Notes: a model not told the origin generated them from the letters alone. DNA of 29,360 nucleotides from an uncultured bacterium (GCA_905215945.1 CAJMRZ010000001.1:1-29360); one strand, 5' to 3'. Positions 1-8,367 are shown, numbered from the stretch's first letter. Numbers and translations: made by a program.

Positions 1-948
1 GGCCTCGAGGGCAAAGCCGGCGCCCCAGCCATAGTTGGCGTCGTCCTTGGCGTGCTCGTCGCCCAGCCAGTTGCCGGTGTAGAGCTGCACACCCGGGGCG
101 GTGGTGTAGTAGTCCAGCTCGCGGCCGGTCCACATCTCCTCGACATGCAGGGCGCGGCGCAGATTGCGGCCGTACTGATAGCCATCGATGCACAGGCAGT
201 GATCGTAGCCGCGTGCCTGCTTAATCTGCGGGTCGTCGGACTCCATGCCGGGTGCGACGGGGCGCAGCTCGCGAAAGTCAAACGGCGTGTCCTCGACCGG
301 AGCGATTTCGCCGGTGGGGATGTTCTGCTCATTAATGGGCAGGTAGTGGGCAGCGTTAGCGACAAAGAAGTGCTCGCAGTCCATGCCGGCGTTATGACCG
401 GCAAGGTTAAAGTATGTGTGGTTGGTCATGGACACGTAGGTGGCGCGGTCGCTCTCGCAGCCATACTCGATGCGAAAGACGCCGGTGCGCGTAACGGTAA
501 ACACGGCCGTAAACGTGCGGTTGCCAGGCAGGCCCAGCTCGCCATCCTTAAGCGAGGTAGTCATGCGCACGGCATTGTGGACCTCGTCGAGTTCAGCATC
601 CCACACGCGCTTGTGCAGGCCATGCTCAAGATCACTGTGCAGGTTGTTGGCGCCCTCGTTGGCGGGCATATGCCAGTCCGTGCCGTCGATGGTGATCGTG
701 GCGCCCGCGGTGCGGTTTGCCACGGGGCCGATGGTCGCGCCAAAGCAGGCGGGGTTGTCAAAGTAATCCTCGAGCTTATCGAAGCCCAGCACCACATCGC
801 GCACGTTGCCAGGGATGTCGGGTACGTCGATGCCCAACACGGTAGCGCCATAGTCCATAATGCGAACGCAGATCTCGGGCCCGTTGAGGGTGTAGCGATG
901 AACGGGGGTACCGCACGGCGCGGTGCCGAATAGCTCGGAAGTGATCAT
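1..948 (-). CDS. galM: aldose 1-epimerase (mutarotase), 3' end outside window
   Basis: Interconverts alpha and beta anomers of galactose or glucose in the cytoplasm. The reverse strand reads from ATG at 948 through 316 codons without a stop and leaves the window, so about 20-30 C-terminal residues are missing compared with the usual 335-350. Family marks are visible: ANNLHS near residue 100 with His104, and NHTYFNL at 176-182 with His177; these match the two histidines of the GalM active site. GFALEA at the window edge carries Glu315, which fits the catalytic glutamate. It is divergent from the LacR-like gene with about 200 bp between starts, so a shared control region is likely. A second, LacX-type mutarotase lies at 21367-22248. 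Confidence 0.9.
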   Translation of the reverse strand, partial: MITSELFGTAPCGTPVHRYTLNGPEICVRIMDYGATVLGIDVPDIPGNVRDVVLGFDKLEDYFDNPACFGATIGPVANRTAGATITIDGTDWHMPANEGANNLHSDLEHGLHKRVWDAELDEVHNAVRMTTSLKDGELGLPGNRTFTAVFTVTRTGVFRIEYGCESDRATYVSMTNHTYFNLAGHNAGMDCEHFFVANAAHYLPINEQNIPTGEIAPVEDTPFDFRELRPVAPGMESDDPQIKQARGYDHCLCIDGYQYGRNLRRALHVEEMWTGRELDYYTTAPGVQLYTGNWLGDEHAKDDANYGWGAGFALEA

Positions 949-1070
949 TTGGTTCCTAACATCGAGGTATTTCGGACAAACTGTAGCGCGAACAGGCGAG
1001 ATTATCACTACACCCCACTAAAGCAGGGGGTATTTTTCTCAAAAAAGTGATGATTGGAGCTGTGCGGGTG

Positions 1071-1102
1071 TTCATTTTTGACGCGCACGAGTCTGATACA
1101 AT
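1071..1102 (+). promoter_or_regulatory. probable promoter of the lacR-like gene (extended -10)
   Basis: TGATACAAT at 1094-1102 is a good extended -10 element. The -35 side is poor: TTGACG at 1078-1083 is only 13 bp upstream. The tandem decamer at 1104-1123 begins directly after the -10, at about the start of transcription, which suits autorepression. Confidence 0.45.
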
Positions 1103-1103
1103 T

Positions 1104-1123
1104 TGTTCGTTATTGTTTGAATT
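1104..1123 (+). promoter_or_regulatory. tandem decamer, candidate LacR operator (autoregulation)
   Basis: TGTTCGTTAT is followed directly by TGTTTGAATT, a direct repeat at 10-bp spacing. Equivalent tandems occur upstream of lacF (18129-18148, 18210-18229) and lacA (20107-20126). Assignment to the LacR-like protein is an inference from this distribution. Confidence 0.5.
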
Positions 1124-1153
1124 GACGTGAGCGTGGAACAGCGAGGACTCATC

Positions 1154-1918
1154 GTGATTAAAGCGGAGCGACAGGATAAGGTTCGGCAGCTGCTCGAGGA
1201 ACAGGGAACGGTCTCGGTCAAGGAGATTTCGGATGCACTGGGCGTCTCGGATATGACGATCCGCCGCGATCTTGAGGAGCTTGCGAGCCTGGGCGAGATC
1301 GAGCGCGTGCACGGCGGAGCCCGCAGTGCGCAGAGCCGTCCACACGCTATGCTGCGCCATGAGTATTCGCACAGCGAAAAGCGCACAAAGCATGCCGAGG
1401 AAAAGCTGCAGATCGCGCGCCGCGCCGTTGAGCTCATCGAGGAGGGCTCGACCATCTTTTTGGGTACGGGCACCACGGTTGAGCAGATGGCCTCAATGCT
1501 GCCGGCGTTTCGCCTGCGCATCGTGACCAATTCGCTTTCGGTCTTTAACCTGCTCGAGGCGCGTGAGGATTGCGAACTGTGCCTGGTGGGCGGCATGTCC
1601 CGTCGCCGCACCGCCGCTTTTGTGGGACCAACGGCCGAGGATACCCTGCGTGCACTGGGTATCGACGCTGCGTTTATCGGCGCCAACGGCATTCTGGATG
1701 GCGACGTGTCTACGTCTAATATGGATGAGGGTCGTATCCAGCAGCTCGCCTTTAGCAAGGCCGACTCGCGCTATCTGATCGCCGACTCCAGCAAGATCGG
1801 CAAGCGCGACTTCTACACCTTCTGCCGCCTGGACAATTTGGACGCCGTGGTGTGCGAGCCGAGCATCTCCGCCGGGGACCGTGTCGCCATCGAGGAGCAC
1901 ACGCAGGTCATTTGCTAA
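1154..1918 (+). CDS. lacR: DeoR-family repressor, LacR-like
   Basis: Transcriptional repressor of 254 residues with an N-terminal DeoR helix-turn-helix (about residues 18-56, including VSVKEISDALGVSDMTIRRD and RVHGGA) and a C-terminal sugar-phosphate sensor of the isomerase-like fold (VELIEEGSTIFLGTGTT, IVTNSLSVFNLL, DSSKIGKRDF). From memory it follows LacR of staphylococci and lactococci unusually closely, including the STSNMDEGRIQQLAFSK stretch and the QVIC end, and LacR senses tagatose-6-phosphate. I chose GTG 1154 because GAGGA lies 6 bases upstream. A longer in-frame GTG at 1127 has no ribosome binding site and would overlap the candidate operator. Targets are probably lacF and lacABXC, and perhaps galM. 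A GlpR- or FruR-like role is the alternative. Confidence 0.85.
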   Translation: MIKAERQDKVRQLLEEQGTVSVKEISDALGVSDMTIRRDLEELASLGEIERVHGGARSAQSRPHAMLRHEYSHSEKRTKHAEEKLQIARRAVELIEEGSTIFLGTGTTVEQMASMLPAFRLRIVTNSLSVFNLLEAREDCELCLVGGMSRRRTAAFVGPTAEDTLRALGIDAAFIGANGILDGDVSTSNMDEGRIQQLAFSKADSRYLIADSSKIGKRDFYTFCRLDNLDAVVCEPSISAGDRVAIEEHTQVIC

Positions 1919-2025
1919 CTAGCGCAGCAGGCGATACTTCTGCCCCTGCTGGCTCGGGGATTACCGCTTCACGTTGACGCGCAAATAATTTTGGGCAACA
2001 AGGATGAGGTTATTCTGGGATATGA

Positions 2026-3258
2026 CTAGACTCCGTATTTCGTCTTTATGCCCCTTGAGAATGAATCGTAGTCTTCATAGAGCCCCTCTCTGCTTTCATC
2101 CTCGGCGTGGTTTACACGTTCAAGGAGTTTATCCTTTGGAGCCTCTTTTGTTATTGCGGCCTCGCTATCGGGTATTGCGGATTGCAAGAATAGTTCTAGA
2201 GCATGGACGTCTTTGAGTATGTAGCCCGTCGAACGGCCCGCTCCTGTTTTTTCGATTGCGCTGCAACTAACAAGCTGACCGAGGGTTCGTTTAACGGTTA
2301 CCTCGCTGATATCGGGGCAGTTGGACCGGATGTCGGATTTCTTAACGACGCCGGGTCTCTGTTGAAATAGAACAGCAATGCGCGCTTGTTTCGACATGGG
2401 ACGAGTGCTTGATTCAATTAAGGTACGCTGCTCGAGCTGTCGGTAGGCGGCCAGGGTTGTTCCGAGCATGAAACGGATAAAGGGCGCTTCGGTGTTTTGA
2501 TTTTCATTCCATCCAGTGGAGCTTGCAGCGAGGGCGTTGTAGTAAAGCGCTTTGTTGTCTTCAATAAGTCGTTCGATGCTGATGTAACGCGCAACGTCGT
2601 ATCCAGTCTTTTCGAGCAGCAGCGTTGTAAGGAGCCGGCTCATCCTGCCATTGCCATCGTTGAAGGGATGAATGCTGACAAAATCTAAGATGAAGCGGAA
2701 TGATATAAGGAGGGGGTCGCAAACTTGACGAGATAAAGCATCATTGAGGGACTGGCAGGCTTCTTTAATAAGTCCCGGGGTTGCTAGAGCCGAAGGGGGC
2801 CTAAAGCGCACAAATCGATTACCTTGATCGTCAATGGAGACGATTTCGTTATCGCTATCTTTCCAATGGCCCCCATACGAGATTGCTGTGTGTGCCATGA
2901 GGTCACGATGCAACTGCAAAATGACCGATGGCGTTACGGGAATGAAATCGTGCTGCTCGTGGATAAGCGACAGCGCATCTCGGTATCCAGCGATTTCTTC
3001 CTCTGCGCGGGAGCTTGGCTTGGCGGAATACGCCATGATTGCTTTGAGTCTTTTTTGGGTGGTAACAATTCCTTCAAGTCCGTTGGAGGATCGGGTGCTT
3101 TGGATCTTAGCTTCCTCCATAAGGGACGATAGGAGTTCGGGTTTGACTTGACTCAGAACAAGCTGTCGGCCTTTATGCTCGCGTATCGAGAGGAGGAGGT
3201 TGGTGATTGGAGTTGCTTCGAGTTCCGCTGGGACTGTGGCGTAATCGAACTGGCGCAT
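2026..3258 (-). CDS. Fic-family protein with C-terminal winged helix
   Basis: Probable AMP-transferase (or related nucleotidyl transferase) that modifies hydroxyl side chains of target proteins. The core motif HPFNDGNGR is at residues 197-205 with His197. An N-terminal inhibitory motif of the S/T-xxx-E-G type is seen as SSNGLEG (Ser58, Glu62), which marks a class II, self-inhibited Fic protein. Residues about 285-350 look like a winged helix (VKKSDIRSNCPDISEVTVKRTLGQLV). The start at 3258 follows AAAGGAG at good distance. The gene is alone, faces the lacR-like gene, and has lower GC and different codon use from its neighbours, which suggests transfer. The palindrome upstream suggests that the protein binds its own promoter. 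Its target is unknown. Confidence 0.9.
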   Translation of the reverse strand: MRQFDYATVPAELEATPITNLLLSIREHKGRQLVLSQVKPELLSSLMEEAKIQSTRSSNGLEGIVTTQKRLKAIMAYSAKPSSRAEEEIAGYRDALSLIHEQHDFIPVTPSVILQLHRDLMAHTAISYGGHWKDSDNEIVSIDDQGNRFVRFRPPSALATPGLIKEACQSLNDALSRQVCDPLLISFRFILDFVSIHPFNDGNGRMSRLLTTLLLEKTGYDVARYISIERLIEDNKALYYNALAASSTGWNENQNTEAPFIRFMLGTTLAAYRQLEQRTLIESSTRPMSKQARIAVLFQQRPGVVKKSDIRSNCPDISEVTVKRTLGQLVSCSAIEKTGAGRSTGYILKDVHALELFLQSAIPDSEAAITKEAPKDKLLERVNHAEDESREGLYEDYDSFSRGIKTKYGV

Positions 3259-3266
3259 GCGGCTCC

Positions 3267-3341
3267 TTTCGGTATCACGAACATACTTTCGATATCATAA
3301 TACCATTAAATGATACCGAAAGTATGTTCGTGATACCGAAA
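3267..3341. promoter_or_regulatory. 32-bp-arm palindrome spanning the fic promoter
   Basis: The left arm (3267-3298) and right arm (3310-3341) are reverse complements at 31 of 32 positions, with an 11-base loop. Each arm holds two copies of TTTCGRTATCA 20 bp apart, giving four half-sites in all. On the minus strand TATTAT (3297-3302) in the loop is a likely -10 for fic, about 40 bp before its start codon. The layout suggests a multi-site operator for self-repression by the winged helix of the Fic protein. It has no adjacent T tract. Confidence 0.7.
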
Positions 3342-3395
3342 ACTAGAAACCATGCTTCATAACTGCTTGGAAAGTTTGGATTTGACTATCTTATT

Positions 3396-3532
3396 GTCTT
3401 GATCTGTAACAGGTAGACGGTCGAAAGTGGGCTACGTGTTACAGATTGAGATATTTCTGCTCGGGCGTTCTGTTTGTCTCGATTTGTAACAGCTAGGGCC
3501 GAAATACTCGGCTAGATGTTACAGATCGAGAC
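3396..3532. repeat. pair of extragenic palindromes (REP-like), locus 1
   Basis: Two hairpin-forming units, 3396-3451 and 3476-3532, each run from GTCTYGATYTGTAACA to TGTTACAGATYGAGA. Unit one has GTAG/CTAC in the inner stem and unit two CTAG/CTAG. The 24-base spacer between them is identical to that at locus 2. They fill most of the 368-base gap between fic and lacG-A. I see nothing else in 3342-3395. Confidence 0.85.
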
Positions 3533-3553
3533 GAATGATCCGCTCGGACTCAC

Positions 3554-3604
3554 CAAAAACAAAAAAGGCCGCATGCGAACCCGTGGAAGGATTCGCATGC
3601 GGCC
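3554..3604 (-). terminator. rho-independent terminator after lacG-A
   Basis: A perfect 13-bp stem, GGCCGCATGCGAA (3567-3579) with TTCGCATGCGGCC (3592-3604), is followed on the minus strand by a run of T residues, 23 bases after the lacG-A stop codon. Confidence 0.93.
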
Positions 3605-3626
3605 GACAGGGGGTATGTGGCAGAAG

Positions 3627-5048
3627 TTAAGCCATGAGCAGGCCGGTCTCCGCGACGTTCTTGTACCAGTACGCGCTCGCCTTGGGATAGCGCTTCTGGG
3701 TCTCAAAGTCGATGTAGAACAGGCCATAGCGCTTGTTATAGCCGTTGGTCCAGGAGAACTGGTCCTGCAGCGACCACACAAAGTAACCATCGACGTTCAC
3801 GCCGCCGTCGATCGCCTTGAGGATCCACGCGAGATGCTGACGCATGTAGTCGATACGAGGGGCGTCATCGATAAAGCCGTCCTCGAAGTCGTCCTTATAG
3901 CCCATGCCGTTCTCGGTGATGTAGATCTTCTTGTAGTTGGGGTAATCGTTCTTAATGCGGAGCAGCAGGTCGTAGAGGCCCTCGGGATAGATGATCCAGT
4001 CCCAATCGGTGGTGGGTATGCCTTCGCGCACGCATGACTCGCCCACGCCCTTGAGGAACCAGCGCGAGGAGCCCTTGTCGCCGGTGCCATTGTGGTTGAT
4101 GTCGTTTTCGCCCTCGGCGGCACGCAGGAACTGGCACTTGTAGGTGTTGACGCCCAGGCAATCGTTGTAGGGGAGCGCGGCGGTCAGCGCGGCGATGTCC
4201 TCGTCGCGGACGTCGAGCTCGCCGCCGGCGATATGGGCCAGCTTGGTCGCAGCCTCCATGGTGTCGGCTGCATAGTGGCCGCGGAAAGTGGCGTCGAGCA
4301 CCCAGCGGTTGTTGATGACGTCGGCCATGCGAGCTGCCTCGCAGTCGGCGGCGTTGTTGGGGTCGAGGGGATACTTGGGCTCCAGGTTCTGGACAATGCC
4401 GATCTCGCCCTCAAAGCCGCCCTCATGGAAGGCGACGACAGCCTTGGCGTGGGCCACCATCATGTTGTGCATGAGCTGGAAGGCCTTGTCCAGGCGGTAC
4501 TTCTCGCCGTGCGGCCAGTTGCCGACGATAAAGCTGCCCTCGGCGGTCGCGGGAATCTCGTTAAAGGTAAACCAGTGCTTGACCTCGGTGAACTCGGCAA
4601 AGCAGAACTTGGCGTACTCGACAAAGGCGTCGATCGTCGTGCGCGTCAGGAAACCCTCATCGCCGTTCTGGTAAAAGGCCTCGGGCGTATCAAAGTGATC
4701 GAGCGTGACATAGGGGATAACGCCGGCTTTGTTGCAGGTGGCGAAAAGCTCGTGATAGAAGGCAACGCCCTCGGGGTTGATCTCGCCAGTGCCGTTGGGG
4801 AAGATGCGGCTCCAAGCGATGGAGACGCGGATACCGTTGATGCCGAAGCGCTGGCACAGGTCGATATCGACCGGGTACTTGTTGTAGAAGTCGCTTGCGG
4901 GATCGGGGGAGAAGCGACCCTGGGCTGCCAGGAAATCGTCCCAGGGCACTTTGCCCTTGCCGTGCGTACGGGTCTCGCCCTCAACCTGGTAAGCAGCGGT
5001 GGCGCCGCCAAACACAAAGCCGTCGGGGAACTGCATGGGGTTGGTCAT
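3627..5048 (-). CDS. lacG: 6-phospho-beta-galactosidase (GH1), module A
   Basis: Cytoplasmic GH1 hydrolase of 473 residues that cleaves PTS-imported phospho-beta-galactosides such as lactose-6-phosphate. The acid/base is Glu164 in TFNEI and the nucleophile Glu379 in ITENG. The phosphate pocket reads FSWTNGYNKRYG, giving Ser432, Trp433, Lys439 and Tyr441. These correspond to Ser428, Trp429, Lys435 and Tyr437 of lactococcal LacG. The tryptophan favours galacto over gluco substrates, since 6-phospho-beta-glucosidases usually carry a small residue there. The -1 subsite stretch is TLDHFDTP where most relatives have TLHHFDTP. Start ATG follows AAAGGAT. It is the second gene of module A, 75 bp after lacE-A, with a hairpin between. 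By eye it is closest to the module C enzyme. Confidence 0.9.
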   Translation of the reverse strand: MTNPMQFPDGFVFGGATAAYQVEGETRTHGKGKVPWDDFLAAQGRFSPDPASDFYNKYPVDIDLCQRFGINGIRVSIAWSRIFPNGTGEINPEGVAFYHELFATCNKAGVIPYVTLDHFDTPEAFYQNGDEGFLTRTTIDAFVEYAKFCFAEFTEVKHWFTFNEIPATAEGSFIVGNWPHGEKYRLDKAFQLMHNMMVAHAKAVVAFHEGGFEGEIGIVQNLEPKYPLDPNNAADCEAARMADVINNRWVLDATFRGHYAADTMEAATKLAHIAGGELDVRDEDIAALTAALPYNDCLGVNTYKCQFLRAAEGENDINHNGTGDKGSSRWFLKGVGESCVREGIPTTDWDWIIYPEGLYDLLLRIKNDYPNYKKIYITENGMGYKDDFEDGFIDDAPRIDYMRQHLAWILKAIDGGVNVDGYFVWSLQDQFSWTNGYNKRYGLFYIDFETQKRYPKASAYWYKNVAETGLLMA

Positions 5049-5082
5049 GAGTCATCCTTTCTGTGGGATACGAATAGGGAGA

Positions 5083-5109
5083 GGTGCCCGAACCGGGAAT
5101 CCGGGCACC
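5083..5109 (-). other. intercistronic hairpin between lacE-A and lacG-A
   Basis: GGTGCCCG (5083-5090) pairs perfectly with CGGGCACC (5102-5109). There is no T tract, so it is not an ordinary terminator. All three modules have a hairpin at this place, with different sequences. Confidence 0.7.
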
Positions 5110-5123
5110 AACAGAGGGAGGAA

Positions 5124-6902
5124 CTAGTCGAGGTTCTCGCGGAGCCACTTGATGGCGCCAGCGGGGTCGCGAGTAAGGTCGATATATTCCTTACCGCGGG
5201 GAGCGAGCAGCTTAATGCCCAGGCGATCGGTGTCGGCCTTCATGTCGTTGTAGTAGCTACGAACCTGCGGGGCGAGCACGATAACGTCGTACTGATCCAT
5301 GATGGCAGTGTGCTGGCCATAGGCGCCTGCGGAGGAAGCGATGTTCTCTCCGGTCTGCGCAGCACCTTCCTTGATGGCGTTGGCGAGCATGGCAGAGGTG
5401 CCGGCGCCGGCGCACAGGACGAGGACCTTCAGGCCATCGACATCCTTCTTAGCGGATGCGCCGGAGGCGGGCTCGGGCTGATCGGCGACAGGCTTGTTGT
5501 CGGCGGCAGCGGCGGTCGGCTCGACGGAAGCGGCGGTCTGCTCGACAGCGGGCGCAGGGGCGTTGGCGGCGATGGCAGCGGCACCATCGGACTCGAGACC
5601 CAGCTCGGCGGCGCGCTCGGCCTCCTGGTCGCAGAGCAGCTTATCGTATGCCTTCAAGAACGGCAGGTAGATGATGGCGTCCAGCAAGATGATGATCGCG
5701 ACAAATACTAGGGCAATAAGCTGGAAGTTCGTGGTGATGAAGATGCCGATGGGGGCAGGGGTGGCCCAAGGCACCACGAAGGAGAAGCCGTTCATGCCCA
5801 CGTTATCGATAAAGAACTTGGCAACGCTTACGTTGACGCAGCCGGCGGCAACAAAGGGGACGAGCATGTAGGGGTTAAGGATCATCGGCGCGCCAAAGAG
5901 CAGCGGTTCGTTGACGGCGAAGGCAACAGGAACGATCGAGGCCTTACCGACGGCTTTGAGCTGCTTGGACTTCATAAAGAGAATCAGCAGAAGCGGCACG
6001 ATGAACGTGGCGCCGGTGCCGCCGAACTCACCCACGAGCGACATGTTAAAGGTGAGGGAGTGGGCGGGGTGGCCGCCTGCCAGCAGAACCTGCAGGTTCT
6101 CGGCCTGGTTGGCAAGACGGATGGGGTCGATGCCCGGCTGGACAATCGAGGGGCCGTGGACGCCGATGAACCAGAAGAACGCGGTGGCCGCCTGGATAAG
6201 GATAAGGCCAGGATAGGTTTCTGCAGCGGTAAAGAGCGGGGAGAGCAGTTTGATAAGCAGCTCGGAGAACGGAACGCCCATGAGGTTGCGCACGACGACA
6301 TCGATGATGCCGCAGATGATGACGGCGCCGCCGAAGGGGATGATGTCGCGGAAGTTCTGAGCGATGGCGCCCGGGACCTCCTTGGGCAGCTTAATGGTCA
6401 GATCGCGCGAGACGCAGAATTTGTAGACCCACACGGTAATGAACGCGGCGATATAGGCCGAGAACAGACCGCGCGTGCCCATGCTGGTGCAGTCGAAGAC
6501 CGAAAGCTCGGAGCCGTTGAACTTGGTGGTGAACTGCGTAACGGCGAGCAAAAGCATACTGCACTGGGCGGCCACCATGGTGGAGCCGTCGTTGAGAACT
6601 TTGCCGGCGGGCATGCGACGGTTCATGGATGCCGTGAAGTTCTTGGCGGTGGTGCCGGCAACCATGATGCCCATGACGCCCATGGTGAAGTTGTAGAGCT
6701 TGTTGCACCAGTCGATGAGCGGCTGGGGCAGCGTGATGCCGACTACGCCGGGAAGCGTGGCGATCAGCAGAAAGATCGAAGAGGTAAGGACGATGGGCAT
6801 GCACCCAAGGAATCCGTCCTTGATGGCCTGGAGGTAGATGTTCCTCGAGATCTTCTCAAAGAACGGTTGATGCTTTTCGAGCATCTTTACGATGGCGTCC
6901 AT
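5124..6902 (-). CDS. lacE: PTS lactose-type permease EIICB, module A
   Basis: Membrane permease that takes up and phosphorylates a beta-galactoside. The 592 residues comprise a multi-spanning EIIC domain (about 1-420) with the substrate motif VHGPSIV (His249) and NEP (Glu332), an Ala/Pro-rich linker (about 435-488), and a LacE-type EIIB domain whose phosphorylated cysteine is Cys497 in VLCAGAGTS. LacE of staphylococci has the same domain order and about 570 residues. The start follows AAAGGAG. First gene of module A, divergent from lacI-A. It has no EIIA of its own, so the phosphoryl donor is probably the lacF product at 18312-18650. By eye it is closer to the module B permease than to module C, so the exact sugar may differ from lactose. 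Confidence 0.88.
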   Translation of the reverse strand: MDAIVKMLEKHQPFFEKISRNIYLQAIKDGFLGCMPIVLTSSIFLLIATLPGVVGITLPQPLIDWCNKLYNFTMGVMGIMVAGTTAKNFTASMNRRMPAGKVLNDGSTMVAAQCSMLLLAVTQFTTKFNGSELSVFDCTSMGTRGLFSAYIAAFITVWVYKFCVSRDLTIKLPKEVPGAIAQNFRDIIPFGGAVIICGIIDVVVRNLMGVPFSELLIKLLSPLFTAAETYPGLILIQAATAFFWFIGVHGPSIVQPGIDPIRLANQAENLQVLLAGGHPAHSLTFNMSLVGEFGGTGATFIVPLLLILFMKSKQLKAVGKASIVPVAFAVNEPLLFGAPMILNPYMLVPFVAAGCVNVSVAKFFIDNVGMNGFSFVVPWATPAPIGIFITTNFQLIALVFVAIIILLDAIIYLPFLKAYDKLLCDQEAERAAELGLESDGAAAIAANAPAPAVEQTAASVEPTAAAADNKPVADQPEPASGASAKKDVDGLKVLVLCAGAGTSAMLANAIKEGAAQTGENIASSAGAYGQHTAIMDQYDVIVLAPQVRSYYNDMKADTDRLGIKLLAPRGKEYIDLTRDPAGAIKWLRENLD

Positions 6903-7003
6903 AGAGCTCCTTTGCTACTTGATGCGCGATGCATGTGGATGGAACTGGTCGTCGATGGATGGTCAGGACTGCCCGGAAACCTTCCTGGGTAAGGAAGGCA
7001 TTG

Positions 7004-7027
7004 CGAAATGACAACGTTGTCATTTCG
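7004..7027. promoter_or_regulatory. LacI operator O1, module A
   Basis: A perfect 24-bp palindrome: CGAAATGACAAC followed by its exact reverse complement. The central AACGTT is typical of LacI-family operators. It sits 102 bp upstream of lacE-A and is the likely binding site of the divergent LacI protein. Confidence 0.88.
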
Positions 7028-7029
7028 TT

Positions 7030-7048
7030 AATGACAACGTAAGACATT
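7030..7048. promoter_or_regulatory. LacI operator O2, module A (imperfect)
   Basis: AATGACAACGTAAGACATT repeats the left half-site of O1 exactly, with a degenerate right half. It overlaps the -10 of the candidate lacE-A promoter. Confidence 0.65.
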
Positions 7049-7064
7049 TTTGGAAGAGCAACAA
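7036..7064 (-). promoter_or_regulatory. candidate promoter of lacE-lacG module A
   Basis: On the minus strand TTGTTG (7064-7059) lies 17 bp before TACGTT (7041-7036). The match is moderate. Operator O2 covers the -10, which suits repression, and the paired 9-mer at 7075-7104 lies 10 bp upstream of the -35. Confidence 0.4.
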
Positions 7065-7074
7065 GGATTTACGG

Positions 7075-7104
7075 GTGAACGGTCGATATTGTCCGATAAA
7101 CGGC
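7075..7104. promoter_or_regulatory. paired 9-mer, 21-bp spacing (module A)
   Basis: GTGAACGGT at 7075 and ATAAACGGC at 7096, start-to-start distance 21 bp. It is one of five such pairs, and it lies between the lacE-A and lacI-A promoters. The binding factor is unknown. Confidence 0.55.
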
Positions 7105-7108
7105 TGAT

Positions 7109-7135
7109 TTGTCAGTTGGGCAGGTAGTGTATGCT
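7109..7135 (+). promoter_or_regulatory. candidate promoter of lacI-A
   Basis: TTGTCA (7109-7114) and TATGCT (7130-7135) are separated by 15 bp. The spacing is short, so the promoter may depend on an activator at the 9-mer pair directly upstream. Confidence 0.4.
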
Positions 7136-7177
7136 AGAACACAAAAAACAAGCGATGCAAAACCGACTGGAGAAGTA

Positions 7178-8188
7178 GTGGCAACGATGGACAAGAAAAA
7201 TGTCTCAATGAACGATGTGGCAGTTGCCGCGGGTGTTTCTCTCAAGACGGTGTCGCGCGTGATCAACGAGCCTGATAGCGTGCGAGAGTCGACGCGCGAT
7301 AAGGTCCATGCGGCCATGGAGGCGCTCGGGTTTCGAACCAACTTTGCCGCGCGTTCACTCAAGTTGGGCCGTTACGGGTGCATCGGCGTGGTGATGTTTC
7401 ACTTGTCGGGCGGCGCCGTGGACATGATTGACGGTATCGCCGATGCCGCCGAAGAGCGAGGCTTTGCTCTCACGATGATCAAAAAGCGCGCTGGGGAGAA
7501 GATGACCCTTGCCGATGCGGCGCGCAGGATGTCGCAGCTGCCTGTTGATGGCATGATCTTCAACCTGCGTCAGATGGTCGATGACTTTGATACCTTTGAG
7601 GCGCCGAAAGACCTCAAGACGGTGATTATCACACCAATGGAACATCCTACCTGCTCCACCGTCAGTGACGATCAAGAGGGCGGCGCGCGCATGGCGTGCG
7701 AGTACTTCTTGAACCACGGGCACAAGAACGTGTACTTCGTTTCGGGTAAGAAAGAGTCGCTGTCGAGCCAGTGCCGAATGAAAGGCTGGCGAGCGGCGCT
7801 CGAGGCGCGTGGCATTGAGCCGCCCGAGCCTCTGCAAGGCGATTGGAATGCGGATAGTGGCTATGCCGCTGGCCTTGTGCTTGCCGATAAACCCGATTGC
7901 ACGGCGGTCCTCGCTGCTAACGACTGCATGGCAAACGGCGTGATGATGGCTCTACGTGACAAGGGTCTGAGTGTGCCCGATGATGTGTCCGTGATCGGCT
8001 TTGATGACGAGCTTTACAAGACGATTCCCAACTCGATTCTGACGTCGGTGAAGTTTCGCCACCGCGAACTGGGCATCCGTGCGCTTAACGAGGTCGTCGC
8101 AGGTCTGGAAGCCCCGAGCTCCAGAAGTCGTACGCTCGTCTCGGGCGTGTTGGTCGAACGTTCCAGCGTAAAGGACCTGCGGGCGTAG
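7178..8188 (+). CDS. LacI-family regulator, module A
   Basis: Sugar-responsive repressor of 336 residues. The N-terminal helix-turn-helix (about 10-32) reads MNDVAVAAGVSLKTVSRVIN, with Leu-Lys at the two specificity positions of the recognition helix. The hinge follows (GFRTNFAARSLK), then a periplasmic-binding-protein-like effector domain (PVDGMIFN, AANDCMANGVMMAL, DDVSVIGFDDE). I chose GTG 7178 because GGAG lies 5 bases upstream; ATG 7187 is the alternative. Divergent from lacE-A, with the perfect operator 7004-7027 between them. The C-terminal tail LVERSSVKDLR is shared with the other two regulators. The effector is not evident from sequence. Confidence 0.9.
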   Translation: MATMDKKNVSMNDVAVAAGVSLKTVSRVINEPDSVRESTRDKVHAAMEALGFRTNFAARSLKLGRYGCIGVVMFHLSGGAVDMIDGIADAAEERGFALTMIKKRAGEKMTLADAARRMSQLPVDGMIFNLRQMVDDFDTFEAPKDLKTVIITPMEHPTCSTVSDDQEGGARMACEYFLNHGHKNVYFVSGKKESLSSQCRMKGWRAALEARGIEPPEPLQGDWNADSGYAAGLVLADKPDCTAVLAANDCMANGVMMALRDKGLSVPDDVSVIGFDDELYKTIPNSILTSVKFRHRELGIRALNEVVAGLEAPSSRSRTLVSGVLVERSSVKDLRA

Positions 8189-8205
8189 GGTTTTTCGGCC
8201 CGTTC

Positions 8206-8341
8206 GTCTCAATCTGTAACAGTTAGGACCGAAAAACTCAGCTAAATATTACAGATTGAGATATTTCTGCTCGGGCGTTCTGTTTGTCTCGATCTGTAAC
8301 AGCTAGGATCCAAAAACTCGGCTAGATGTTACAGATTGAGA
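8206..8341. repeat. pair of extragenic palindromes (REP-like), locus 2
   Basis: Units 8206-8261 and 8286-8341. The first has TTAG paired with CTAA in the inner stem, a compensatory change relative to CTAG/CTAG in the second. The spacer is identical to locus 1. They lie between the convergent ends of lacI-A and lacE-B. Confidence 0.85.
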
Positions 8342-8367
8342 TGAACAGGAGGGCGGGTGCGGTCTAA

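Noticed and set aside
1127..1153. Longer start (GTG 1127) for the LacR-like gene.
   Set aside because: It has no ribosome binding site and lies directly after the candidate operator. GTG 1154 has GAGGA at good spacing and gives the usual family N terminus.
1925..1951. Hairpin CAGCAGG with CCTGCTG after the LacR-like gene as a terminator.
   Set aside because: The stem is short, the loop is 13 bases, and there is no T tract.
3396..3532. Repeat-spacer-repeat pattern that could suggest a small CRISPR array.
   Set aside because: Only two units per locus, each itself a long palindrome of about 56 bases with sequence changes between units, and the same spacer at two loci. No cas genes are present.
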